Source of the DNA: Blasia pusilla
Lineage: Eukaryota > Marchantiophyta > Marchantiopsida > Blasiales
Assembly (NCBI GenBank): GCA_050084515.1
Contig: CM114272.1
Span: 48,670,001-48,734,000 of the forward strand
Reading direction: 5' to 3'
Length of the DNA: 64,000 bases
A program made the translations under genes and the position numbers. The notes below the pieces were generated by a model. It saw only the letters and a program-made list of their open reading frames with translations, was not told the DNA's origin and did not search any database. This document shows, piece by piece, positions 12,258 to 27,003 of the stretch; the first letter of the stretch is position 1, and each line of letters starts with the position of its first letter.

Positions 12258-12550
12258 AACCTAGAATATGTATGCCTTCCTTGTTGTTCCAAATAAGATC
12301 ATTAAATAATGTGCTGTGTGTAAAATGCTCTCCCTAATTTGTTCTCTTTGAAATGCTCTCTGTTTTGTTCCCTATGAAATGCTCTCTGTTTTGCTTTATA
12401 CCTAAACCCGTGAGTTGTAAGCCGGTAAAAACAAGTACTAAAATAAGATTAAACGGAGCTGCTCCATTACCAAAGGGAGCCGCACACGTCTGTGCGGCTC
12501 TATTGTCGTTGCGGAGCCGTTCCGACTAGGGCACAAGCCGGAGAAGGAAC

Positions 12551-12949
12551 CGTGTGAATCGCCCTTCTGGCTCCAAACTTCCGGCTCGCTGCCCTCTGCT
12601 GCATCGTCCCTTAACTTCGACTCTCCTTCAAGTACGCTGCCCGGCTCCTACGCCCTTGGACCGCGTCTTTGGTCCGTCCGCCCTCCTTTCCACTTTGACC
12701 TCGGCTTCCCTTGTTTCTTGCTCGCTACACCGTGGCCCGTTCCCAACTCTAACCCTGTAACCTGATCCGGCCGAGACCTAACTGTTCCGTTGTGACCTAA
12801 AGGGTTACAGCTTCAAATTAGCCGCCTTTACTCAATAGCCACCCAAAGCTGCAAGAAGAACTGTCTCTTCTCTCTTCCCGTTTCCGGACACTCACTCGCA
12901 AACACAGACCGTCACATGTCACGCTACACTACGATGTTGTCCTTTGGCA
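12551..12949. other. Unassigned part of element 1
   Basis: C/T-rich plus-strand sequence between the Harbinger end and the recognisable part of the 5' LTR. It resembles in composition the stretch on the other side of the Harbinger (8866-9370), as expected if the two were once contiguous. Confidence 0.4.
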
Positions 12950-13604
12950 ACCCGCACCAACGAAATTTGAGCAAAATGGACACCGCTTCCGTGCACAAAC
13001 TTTTGAACAAAAAAAATGATCAACAAACGTCACTCGACATCTCCAGGGGCTCCCAAATGAGGCAACTCGCTTGCCTACTTGCAAACAACGAATTTCCACC
13101 TGCCCCTTGCCATCTTTTTCATGTAAAATCAAGAGTAGTAAAAACGGCTCATCCAGCCTAAAACTCCACTTATGAATCTACATCGGCATATCAAACCAGA
13201 TCCATCTTTTGCTATGAGGGAATCTGGACGCTAGCACCCTAACTCCTACACACCCACATACGTCTATGCAAGAGAGGCGCTCCTAAGGCTCAACATGAGA
13301 AGGATGGCTTGAGAAAGTCATCTCTATCACTCTTATATCCTTGGGAAGAGCCTTTCCCCCCAAAATAGCCCTCCCAATGGTAACGTGCGTGCACAGGTTA
13401 CCGGGTGGTCATTGACTCGGTCAACAGGTCACTTGACGGACTAAGACCAAAATAGGGAAATTGACATAAACGACGTTCCCGACAGAAAAGATCTGTTGCC
13501 AACCTCATCCGACATCTCGGGATGAAGTTACACCCAAACAACCCGTTGACTCTCCATGCCGTCGACGCGATAGAACTCTACCTACGTCGAAATAAGGTGT
13601 GATA
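12950..13604 (-). repeat. 5' LTR of element 1 (partial)
   Basis: From about 12950 the sequence aligns block by block with the right LTR of the element at 33.0-33.8 kb (for example GAGGCAACTCGCTTGCCTAC near 13060) and with 5920-6403. It ends in GTGTGATA at 13604, next to the ACTT target repeat. The outer part seen in the 3' LTR is not recognisable at its inner edge. Confidence 0.7.
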
Positions 13605-14160
13605 ACTTTTGTCAAGTTTTGCCTGTTGTTCGTCGTGGGGATCGGCCTCGAATCGTGCAAGCCACTAAAAAGGGATCATCTCTTTGATCTAATATAAAAG
13701 TGATGAAGTTTATAACAAACATATGAGTTCAAAGGTTCGAAGGTCATTTGCGTATTGAACAATAAAGCTTTTGTTAATTGGTTATTGGAAGTGGGAGAGG
13801 GTCGTGTACCTTTGCATCCTCATTTGGGAGAAGACTTTATATAATTACCATCTGCAATTGTCACTAGCAGTAATAACATATGCTATTTTATTAATTTGAT
13901 AAATGAAAATTCTCCTAGCTGATTCCATGACATTGATTTTCTGAGAGATATGACTATATAAATGTAAAATAGGTATTACGTAGGTTTCAAATTCCTTATT
14001 CGACCAATTTTTGCTATGAAATCAATAAGTCTTAAGGTCAAACTTTGAAAAAGTTGATATTTACTTGCCTCTCCGTAGTTTTCCATGATCAATTGTACGT
14101 AACATTATTTAGAGTAGGGAAGAAAAATTTCATCCATATTACCATTACAAGTGATGAATA
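13605..14160 (+). pseudogene. Helitron helicase, C-terminal half (continues from 5816)
   Basis: Directly after the LTR element the frame resumes as FCQVLPVVRRG, completing the GGDFRQVLP helicase motif broken at 5816. Near 13735-13900 come RFEGHLRIEQ, VGEGRVPLHPHLGED and ICYFINLINENS. Near 14010-14160 come INKS-stop-GQTL, LYVTLFRVGKKNFIHITITSDE, the conserved helicase end of Helitrons. A middle portion is missing (internal deletion). It ends only a few hundred bases upstream of ATP2. The Helitron 3' terminus (hairpin plus CTRR) could not be placed with confidence. Confidence 0.75.
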
Positions 14161-14451
14161 TTCAAATAAAAAAGATCACTATAAAAAATTGTAGTGTGTA
14201 AAAAATGCTTTTTCTTTTTTAAGATCCCACTTGTAAAACCCCAATCGAGCATTTGTAAGTGCACAATTGCTACAAAACAAAAACCTCGTCTCTCCCCAAC
14301 TAGTATATCTTCATCATTATATGTCTTCTACGGATATTCTCCACGCATTGTCTATTCTTCACTCCGAAAAAATCATCATTTTACAGGAAACATCAAAATT
14401 TCCCATATACTTAATTCATCTCCATATGTTGACACAGTGGGGCCGCACACT

Positions 14452-14461
14452 TGTATATTTT
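14452..14461 (+). promoter_or_regulatory. Possible TATA element of ATP2
   Basis: TATATTTTAA lies about 310 bp upstream of the ATP2 start codon, at the change from the AT-rich Helitron tail to GC-rich leader sequence. Placement is by position and composition only. Confidence 0.25.
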
Positions 14462-14772
14462 AACGGAAACCGGAGGTCCGCGTGTAAGCGGACGGCGGTG
14501 GGAGCCTTGGGAGGGAGCGGACGGGAAGAGGGACGAACACCATAGCTAGAACGCTTGGGCTAGGGTACGCCTGTGCGCCGAAGAGTGAGTACTAGTCCTG
14601 AAGACGGAGGAGGAGAGGGGGCGCGGAATCCAGACGACTCATATAGGAGGAGGAAGACTGGCGGTGCAGGAGGTGGAGTATCGAGCGGTCTGAGAGTTGT
14701 GAGTTGGAGCTGCGAGGGAAAGGGCCCGATCTTGGAAAGGGCGGACAGGTGAGGGGAGGAAGGGTTGCAGCA

Positions 14773-19052
<4,280 letters not shown>

Positions 19053-20990
19053 TCAATCCACTCCCTTTTCTTATCTCCTCAGCACAAATCAGATTCCGAG
19101 GACTTGTAAAAGGTCATTGATCAATAGAAGACTTGTTGCAGACAAGTTTAAAAGGAATTTGTAGGGGCAAGTTTTGCTTACTACCAACTGTCACCATCGA
19201 CCATATGGCTTTAGGCACCTGCCGAGAGTTTCAGCATGAGGCTGTTGCCCTGGAATCCTTTGTCTGCTGCTCGTTTTTCCATCGTTCACCATGGAAATAA
19301 TACGTGGTTGGTTCTAAATACTGATCACACTTGGCTTGGCCTAGGTGACCTCGTCATTGGTTGTAGCCCACCCTTGATAACCTTTGGTGGCAAGAAGATC
19401 GTGAACTGAATTTTGAATATTTCATCCCAATGGACTGGTTGTGTAAAGCTAAGCTTTGAGCTTTGTCCTCACAAATTTAGTCTTACGTTGTCAACGTTGC
19501 TTTATCATGAACTTGTAACAGTAACAATGAACCTATTAGGCATTCTTTGAGGAAGTGAACCTACTAGGGAGTCTCAGTGTAATCTCTAGAAATCTATCCA
19601 TCGTTCTTTGAAGTGCTGTTACGATTACTAGCTGTGGGTGCTCACACAGAAATCTGTACTCGCTGAATTGAACGTGCAGCAACTTAAGTTTCTGAAAGGT
19701 AGTCGAAATATCAGTAGACGTGTTACCGGGGATGTATTACATTCAACTTGCTTGCACTCTGTCAACCCTAGCAAGACGAGGCCCTTGTGCACCGCTGATA
19801 TAATTGCAAAGGCAGCGAGTACCCACTTTGCCGAGTTCGGAAAATTAGAGGTCACAAGTTGGTATGATTGAAACGCTGTCTGTCGTGCGGCCACACGTAA
19901 AAGTCGTCGAAAGATCGGAGGAATGTGGGGGTTGGACTGTTTAAACGCCTATGTGCATACTAGAAAGCCCGCATCTTCATCGTCGTCCGGTCTTGACTAA
20001 ACCTACGTCCCAATCGATCATTCTTTGCATTTTCTCGGAAATATAAAGGTGTGTACTACTGTACGTCTTTTAGGGCGATGACGACGTCCCTTTCTCCTGA
20101 CGGTGTCCAGGTGTACGTGCTGTAACCATTATCTTAATCGCCCAGAGCGATGACAGCGCAATGAAGGAGAATCTTTTGCCCGATAATCATGGGCAACGAG
20201 CTTACGAAAAAGACGCCTCGGATATGCGCAGGCCGGATCCGTATCGCACTGTGCCGTGTCTCAACGTCGACTTTCTTCATTGGAAGGTGGTCAGCACCCG
20301 AAGCGTGAAGTCGGGGTGAGTTAATAAGGTCAAAAGTAGTCGTCGTGATGTGAGCGTGGAGTTTGCAACTCGGAACAAGCGCCAAGTCCTCCTAGATCAT
20401 CTTGATTCCTCAGGAAACAGGACCCGAAAATATAGTTCTAAATTGATAACAACTTTCCCATCATTCAAGTGGACTGCACCCCGTCGACGAGGATAAAGAG
20501 GGAAAGAAGAAACGTTCAGTTTCAAAAACTTCCGTCCGTTTTTGGGTTGAGATTGGGTCTAGAAGCGGCAAAGAGCTGGGGCTTTCTTGGGCTACTCGTG
20601 GACAAGAAGGTCAAACGAAAACTCTTTACCGTGCGTTCATTTGAACTGAAGAAAAATGTGTAATGTGGCCATTCGTTGAGACGCGAACAGTTTGAAGCGA
20701 TTAAACGCATTTGACAGTGTGAGAAGCACGAACCGTGAATGGAATTGTCAAAACACAGTGGTCAAGGACTGTGCGTCCTTTCCGTTGGAGAAGGACGTGC
20801 AGAATCCGTGGACAGTGCCATCCTTGAATTGCAACTGGGTGGATGTGGACCCTGAAGCATAATAATTGGAGGCAGAGGGGCAGGGCAGGGTGGTGTTCTG
20901 GCCCAGAAACAGAAGTTCGAATGTGTTACGGGAGTTTGAGGGGCCGAATTTGAAAACACATATTTCTGGGGGTTCAAGATAGGAATCCTC
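19053..20990. other. Intergenic region, no gene recognised
   Basis: The ATP2 3' UTR (from 19053) and the upstream region of the next gene. Open frames here are short, lie on both strands and resemble no family known to me. No transposon was recognised. Confidence 0.5.
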
Positions 20991-23900
20991 ATGGACGATT
21001 CCAGGGAGAACGAACAGTTGCAGGAGCTCCCAGCCTTCGATGACATTGTGCAACGCTTTTCGCTTTTCGCTACTTCACCTTCTTGCGATCCTCAGGTGCA
21101 CGTCTTTCTAACCAATTTCTTATCCAGATTTTGAAGCGAATTTATTTGTTCGTCTGGTTCATCCCATTTCCAATCGTAGAATCTCACTCCCGTTGTCGAA
21201 TTCGTAGTGGGATTTTGAAAGCTTGTCCTTCGGATTTCCGTTTGCTCAAAATTGGTTTACCTCTGCGGTTGATAACTTTTATTTTATTACGAGAGAAGCA
21301 CGTGCAGACATGTTATTCACACAATCCATTTATATGTGGCTTTCCAACCGTTAGTAGTATAGTCCGTTGGGGTGATTTTGTTCAATGTCTTTCTCTTGTG
21401 CCTGCCATACCCAGGTTGGTACCGGGGGATCTATATATTGTAATTGCGAAGGGTGCTCTCAGTGGCACGGGTTTGTTGAAGGACATTCTCCATACTGCAA
21501 GGAGGTTCAGTATGAGGTTTTTACCAAGGAGCACATCGAGGGATTGGCCAGTTACCTGTTGTGAGTGTAGAACTCTGCTGCAAACTTGGCCCTTTCCTTC
21601 CAACTGAAGAAAGGAAATACCTCGCTGTCATTCGATGAGCTAGCCAACTCAGATCATCTAGTGATGTCTACAAGGGAATTGGCAAGTTTATTTAGATGCT
21701 CTGAAGCGTCCGATGGTGGCAAACTATGGGGGCACTACACCCTGTGGTCCTTGTTTGAATGGATGTAAACTTAAGAAACAAGGAAATCGAAAATTGTAAA
21801 TGGAATTGGTTTTAGCTAATCATGCATGGTTCAGTAGGAACTGAAGAAACGGTGTACGGTGGGGATTGGAGTGTGGTAGGTCGCAAGCGATGGAGTACAA
21901 GCTTCCACGGATGAAAGTGCTCGAGGTTGGCGGTTACGTTTTTCTTGGAAGCTTGGTTGATTAGCACAACTGAATAAAACTTCATGAGGCGTTGCATTGT
22001 TTATCTTGATTTGGTGATAGTCAGCAGGAGGTTTCAGAATGGACGTTCATGTGTATACATGATTACTACAGTTCGTATTTCAAAACTGGATAACCACGAT
22101 GCAATAGGTGTTAAATGCAGAAGATATTCCTTCTATTTGTTGCCTTCCCTAACAGGTTGGCGCTGGGAGTGGGCGGCTGTCTCTCCACCTTAATTACTAC
22201 CTAAACCAGCTATCAACTTCATCCGAGGTTATTCTCTCTTCGTCTCCTGATCTCTGTGGACAGCAATCCATTTATGCATTCTTTTACTCTTCCCAGCTGT
22301 GTAGTCATTTGCCACGGACTGCCTCTTCATGAACAGTCTTAGTTGTAGTGATTATTCAGAACGTTTACGAGGAAAGTTTTTCTTATGACCAGGAATGTGT
22401 CGTGCACGTGACAGCTTCAGATAGTGGTGTGAGAGGGCTGAATGGCCGACATGTCACAAAACAAGATGCGGCTGAAGCCATGACCCAAGCAAGGCCCCAC
22501 GTGGTCCTGGTGTCTTGGATGGTATCATCTTTCTTTCCATAAGATATTTGCATTCGTTCGAGACATGCACCTGATTTAAGTCCTCCGAAGTCTCCCGTTT
22601 ATTCCTAATCCCATAACGAGCGTAGACGCTACGGTACTATGTTGTTGGATATAGACCGGTTTTGGTTCGATAGACTGGTCCACGGTGGGGTTTTAATTAT
22701 TATTTACTTTAGGCAGTCTTCGTGTGCTTTTCTGTAACATCCCGAGCTTCTTAAGTAGACTTCCGCTGAATCATGGAATAAGATACCCTACAAACCAGCC
22801 CATGTTTGTGCTTTTGAGTCGGTGAGGTAGATGAGTGTATTTCGTAGTCCTGTTTATGACGTGTATAGGTCCAGAAGGGATAGCTTGTAAGTCGGTGGTA
22901 GACTGTTGGAAGATTTAGTCGTTGATGCTTGATGTGTTTGTCGAGGATTGGGTGTCGCTCCTGACTAAGGCTCAGCTTAAGCCTGGTCACTTGGTCATGT
23001 TGGTATGTATCCCTAGTCTCCTTGGATGTTGAAAAACGAGAAGTTTATTGCGATGATTTACCCTTGCACTGTTCTGGATTCAGCCGATGGGTGTAGACTG
23101 GACAGCTCACATGCGTGCTACACCATCTGTTTTGGAGTATATTCTCATTGGAGAAATGGTGAGTTCAAGCGTTCTGAGTTATTGGGAATTGTAGCTCGGA
23201 GATTGCTGGTTGTCTGCCTGCCTTCAGCGCAAGAGATGTGCGGGTTACACTTGCTTCTCCGATGGTCAAAACCTATTATCTTTACCGATCACTTCGTAGA
23301 TTGGAGTGGACATTGATTAATAAGCGTTGGACCGAGTACGTCTTCTGTATAAGAATGACTCTTTCGTGCTAACTGGCCCGCAATATCTTCATATAGTTTG
23401 AGGAGACAAGACAAGTTTTCCCCGAACCGTGACAATATTCCTTGTCCGTGGCAGCAGGATGATGGTATCTGTGGAGATCCTTGGCGAACATGGGGCTATC
23501 GGGAGCCTGGAGACTCCTCTAGTGATAGCAGCTTTGATGACGCTAGCAGTTATAGCAGATTCAATTTTGGATCTAGCAGCACAGCTGCGGTCCCACTAGA
23601 TGCCGAGCTCCAAAACTACGGACCAGGAAGACCTGTCGTTACGGTTGAAAGTCAAAGCGCTTGTTCTGAGTACTCCGATAAACTTCGTTACTCTATGGAA
23701 AGGACCTCCGGACTTCCAGTTTCTTCATACTCCGAAGGAAGCTTTGTTGATGACGGTGGTTCCAAACTTGGCAGTGAAGGTGCAGACTCAATTTCTCCAC
23801 CATTGATCGCGGGACTGGAGAGTAGTCTCATTAGCATTGTAGGGCAGAACAATTTCGACATCAAGATCAAGAAGGTTCCAGAGGAATCGCCACCTTATGC

Positions 23901-24030
23901 AGTTGATGGTTGGGAGAGGACAGAAATTGCCACCCTCAGCACCTTTCAAATCTGTAGAACAGATGAACGATGGTCGACTCGTAGACATTCTCGTACTGTA
24001 TCGTTCAGACGATTGTTAAAGGTAGAATGA
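20991..24030 (+). CDS. SAM-dependent methyltransferase-like protein (8 exons, function unknown)
   Basis: Reconstructed exons: 20991-21095, 21415-21560, about 21675-21764, 21880-21925, 22156-22227, 22393-22521, 23084-23158, 23455-24030. They keep one frame for 412 codons; the third exon's start is the least certain. Exon 2 has a Cys/His cluster (IYCNCEGCSQWHGFVEGHSPYC) that could bind zinc. Exons 4-5 give KVLEVGAGSGRLSLHL, methyltransferase motif I. Exon 6 starts HVTASDSGVRGLNG, the motif II acidic strand, and ends VVLVSWM. Exon 7 is PMGVDWTAHMRATPSV and LEYILIGEM, which I recall from uncharacterised fungal and plant proteins. Exon 8 has DDGICGDPWRTWGY, a Ser-rich linker and TEIATLSTFQICRTDER ... 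HSRTVSFRR. The substrate is unknown. Exons appear intact, suggesting a working gene. The window's only other intact genes are ATP2 and ELC; no functional link to either is implied. Confidence 0.75.
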
Positions 24031-25066
24031 AACAAAGTGCGATGAAACCACGTGTGGGCCTGTGACGATGCGGATGAAGGCAAACTTTATTCTCAGCAAA
24101 CTCGGACACGTTTGCACATTTCTGGAACCTAAGTAGATGTCTCTACTTTGTAACCATCTCAGGAGAAATTCATGGATAGTCCTACCATGTTTATTCTCCT
24201 CAAATCTTTTGAACGCATGGCATAGCCAGAACTTGCAAATGTATGCTTGACCGAAGAAGGAAATTCGCTCGCGGTGATTTGCAAGGTTGAATGGCATGAA
24301 TTCATTCTCTGCATTTTTCATTTGTGTGCCTTCTCATGTGTACAAAATCAGTCTCTATGCTAACGAAATCACGACTTCTCAGTATAGCATCGCTATCTTG
24401 CCTATTCTTCAAACCTATAGGACATGTCCAATCTCCTGCATGCACTGTGCAGTGAATGCTTTGCATGGTGTATTTTTTGAGTTATGGCAGCAGATCTGGT
24501 GTACTGCAGTTTGGATCTTTGTCGGTGTTATTTGGCATGCTGGACCATTCGACGATACTCACTTGTCCTCGTAGACATTGATGAGGAAATGGTAGGTTTC
24601 ACCATTCTCAACCTCGATGTTGATGTCAGAGTCTGGATCTATTCGTGGTCATGCCTGGAATAGGTGCGACTTTCCTTTACGGCTTCTTGTGAGGAGGATT
24701 GTGTGGATAATTTGTGAACAGGGTGAGCAGTCCTGTCACATTCAGCGTGATACCAATTACGTGCCACTGCCGTAGACTGCAAATAGACTGAACAAGGTTT
24801 GGATCTCCCCCGATTGCTTTGAAGCAACGCCAAGACAGCAGCCGCTGATGCGACTACACAGAGAGGGCCACGTTTTGTCGTTGAGTATCTTTGAACTCTC
24901 AGGAGTAGTCGGTCAAACTTAGTTGGACTTACTCATGGGCTCTTCTTAGCTGCCATTTACTCACGTGGGGTCCTTGCGGTTGTCCTGATATTGGTGTGTG
25001 TTAAGTGGACGAGTCGAATCCCGGGCAGAAATTGAAATCTGTGGAGGGCCGTGGTAAAGGACGAAG
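24031..25066. other. Intergenic region, no gene recognised
   Basis: The 3' UTR of the preceding gene and unassigned sequence. Frames such as 24287-24574 (+) have no family resemblance and no flanking splice signals that would make them exons. Nothing repetitive was noticed. Confidence 0.5.
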
Positions 25067-26460
25067 ATGACCGCTCCCGACATGGCAGCGGCTCTTACCG
25101 AGGATCTTCTCCAGGTTGATGATCTTACGAGGATTGGTGACCCTCAAGTCGCCTTCGGCATTCTCTCTTCTTGTTTTGCTCGTAGACCTGGTTACCTCAC
25201 TAGAACTGTCTGGACATCTAGTCACCTTTCTTCCCTATATAGATCTTTTGATAGGAAGCTCATGCAGGTGTTTGGGGATCTTCTAGGACCCGGCTCCTTA
25301 GAGTGCCCCATGGGGGAGTTAGCTCGTAGACAGGCCTCTTGGCCGATTTCTTTTGGTGGAGTAGGTCTTCTCTCGACCGAGTTAGTGGCGCCCTCCGCTT
25401 TTTTAGGGAGTTGGGCCACAGTGGCACCCCTCCTTTGCTCCCGATTTTTGGTTAGAGATAGACCGCTCCTTCTACACTACGTCTCCCAGGTCGAGGATGG
25501 CTCTTTCCCACTTCAGTCTTCACTCACAGCTTGTAGAGATTCCCTTCGAGTTGAGGCCGAGCCGTTCTCCCCACTTTCTCCTCCTTAGTTACCTCCGGTC
25601 AGTCTGGGCTCCAATCTTCCTTGATGGAAGCCCACTTTGAGGCAGTTTTTAGAGGCACTATGTCTGACGGGAATATCCCCATGGAGGTTAGGGCCCGTAT
25701 TCGCTCTTGCTCCGGAAAGGGGGCAGGCTCATGGGTAGGGGCGCGCCCCCTTCTCCAGGCTTTCCGTATCGCACCACTTACCTATACCACAGCGATGCGG
25801 TTCCGCTTGGGCCTCCCCCAACCATCGGTGGTTGGTTCGACACACTGTGAGTGTCGCCGGAGCCTGGATCCACTTGGTGTGCATTTGGCACGTTGTCCAG
25901 TTGGGGGTGAGAGGATAGCCACTCACGATGCAGTGCGGGATATCATGTTCAGTATTGCTCGGGAGAGTGGCTTCCATGTGCAGAGAGAGGCACTACTCCA
26001 TGCGGGATTCCCTCATTCGTGCCGATCTCTACATGACACGTGAGGTGAGGTGGTTGTGGCGGACGTGGTAGTCACAGATCCTACGCGGGAGGGTCGAGCC
26101 CAAGTGGTGGCCCAAGGGCGAATGCTACAGGAGCGGCGGCGGCGGCGGTGAAGAAGACACATATCTACGGTCGACTACACAAGGGACACATCTTCATCCC
26201 CCTGGCCATAGAGATGTATGGGGCTATGGGGGAGAGGTTCGACTCGTTCCTTACGGACTGCGCCCATCATCTCCACTCGAGAAATGGGTTGTCCTTAGCT
26301 ACTGCGATTCTGTATTGTAGGCAGCGGGTCTCCATAGCGTTGCAGCGTGCCCAGGCTAATGGGATTTTGCGGCGGGCTCAGGCTGTGGGAGACGCCGGCG
26401 CTAGAGGCCCACTTAGTAGTAGTCATAGCTCTCTTGTTGTTGGTGAGTTTCGTCGTTAGG
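25067..26460 (+). pseudogene. 5'-truncated non-LTR retrotransposon with restriction-like endonuclease
   Basis: The C-terminal end of a LINE-type polyprotein in three frames (25067-25588, 25621-26043, 26148-26459). The first part is post-RT thumb-like sequence: RIGDPQVAFGILSSCFARRP, ARRQASWPISFGGVGLLSTE. The second has a Cys-Cys-His-Cys knuckle (CECRRSLDPLGVHLARC) followed by a restriction-like endonuclease fold: ADVVVTDPT near 26058-26085, then FIPLAIEMYGAMGERFDSFL across a frame break, the expected Asp and Glu of a PD-(D/E)xK site. The tail is TAILYCRQRVSIALQRAQA. The reverse transcriptase palm is missing upstream, as expected for a 5'-truncated insertion. This differs from the LINE at 45-49 kb, which uses an APE-type endonuclease. 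Confidence 0.7.
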
Positions 26461-26959
26461 GGAGGAATGCCCCCTTCTTCCTTTTCTGGTCTTGTTGTGG
26501 CCTTCAGGTTTTGACTCATTGAGTCCCCCTCTTTTGTACTTCCGATGGGTTTTTCCATCACTCGTTTTTATCGAAGTGCATCTTCTTTCCCGACATGGGG
26601 TTGCGAGGACCCCATTGTCCAACCAAATCCAAGCACTCGCATCCGTTTCTTGCAAAATCTTTCCGCGCTTAGACTACATATCTCTTCGAGAACTGCTATT
26701 GATAGACTGGAATTGGGAAGGGAGGGTAGTAGTTTGGGGAAGGTGAGAGCAACCAGTGATTGAGAATCGCATCGAATTACACTGCTTCACCGAGGCCATT
26801 GTCGTATAACAATGTCCCCTTCTCTTGCGGTGGAGGTAGTGATCAGTTGGCCCACAACTGCCGTGATTTGTGGAATGAGGGGAGCTGATACCACTCTCAG
26901 ACACCAGGTTGAAGACCGTTTATTGAGACAATTCATCAGCCGTGATGTCGTCTGCCAGG
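26461..26959. other. LINE 3' region / intergenic
   Basis: Probably the 3' UTR of the truncated LINE. No poly-A tail or target duplication was seen. No gene recognised. Confidence 0.4.
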
Positions 26960-27003
26960 CAATCCCAAACTCTTTCCGCCGTTGCGGAAAGAGTTTGGGA
27001 TTG
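26960..27003. repeat. Perfect 20-bp inverted repeat with 4-base loop
   Basis: Arms 26960-26979 and 26984-27003 are exact reverse complements, separated by CGTT. The arm reads CAATCCCAAACTCTTTCCGC. It lies in non-coding sequence; it could be a foldback element, a very short hairpin RNA source or a local inverted duplication. Confidence 0.9.

Larger units (their letters stand above)
9372..12550. mobile_element. PIF/Harbinger DNA transposon
   Basis: It carries the two genes expected of this superfamily on opposite strands: a Myb/SANT-like protein (+) and a DDE transposase (-). The ends are related imperfect inverted repeats. The left is near 9405-9500 (CGGCTC ... GACCGGAACGGAGC); the right, reverse-complemented, is near 12550-12440 (CGGCTTG ... 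AGTCGGAACGGCTCC). A small hairpin with GAGCCGCACA / TGTGCGGCTC arms lies near the right end (12476-12503). The exact ends and the 3-bp target duplication were not resolved. It sits inside LTR element 1. Confidence 0.75.
5817..13604 (-). mobile_element. Ty3/gypsy-derived LTR element 1 (gag-protease only), inserted in the Helitron
   Basis: An LTR retrotransposon on the minus strand. Its ends are TGTCGTGCGC at 5817 and a TGTGATA terminus at 13604. The target site is the Helitron GGDF|QVLP codon run, with ACTT on both sides (5813-5816 and 13605-13608) as the likely duplication. Only gag and part of the protease remain; no methyltransferase, reverse transcriptase or integrase homology is seen between protease and the 3' LTR. 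It is itself interrupted by a PIF/Harbinger element (about 9.4-12.5 kb). LTR and internal sequence are clearly related to the element at 29781-33817, and its gag to that of the large gypsy at 34437-44722. Confidence 0.8.
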
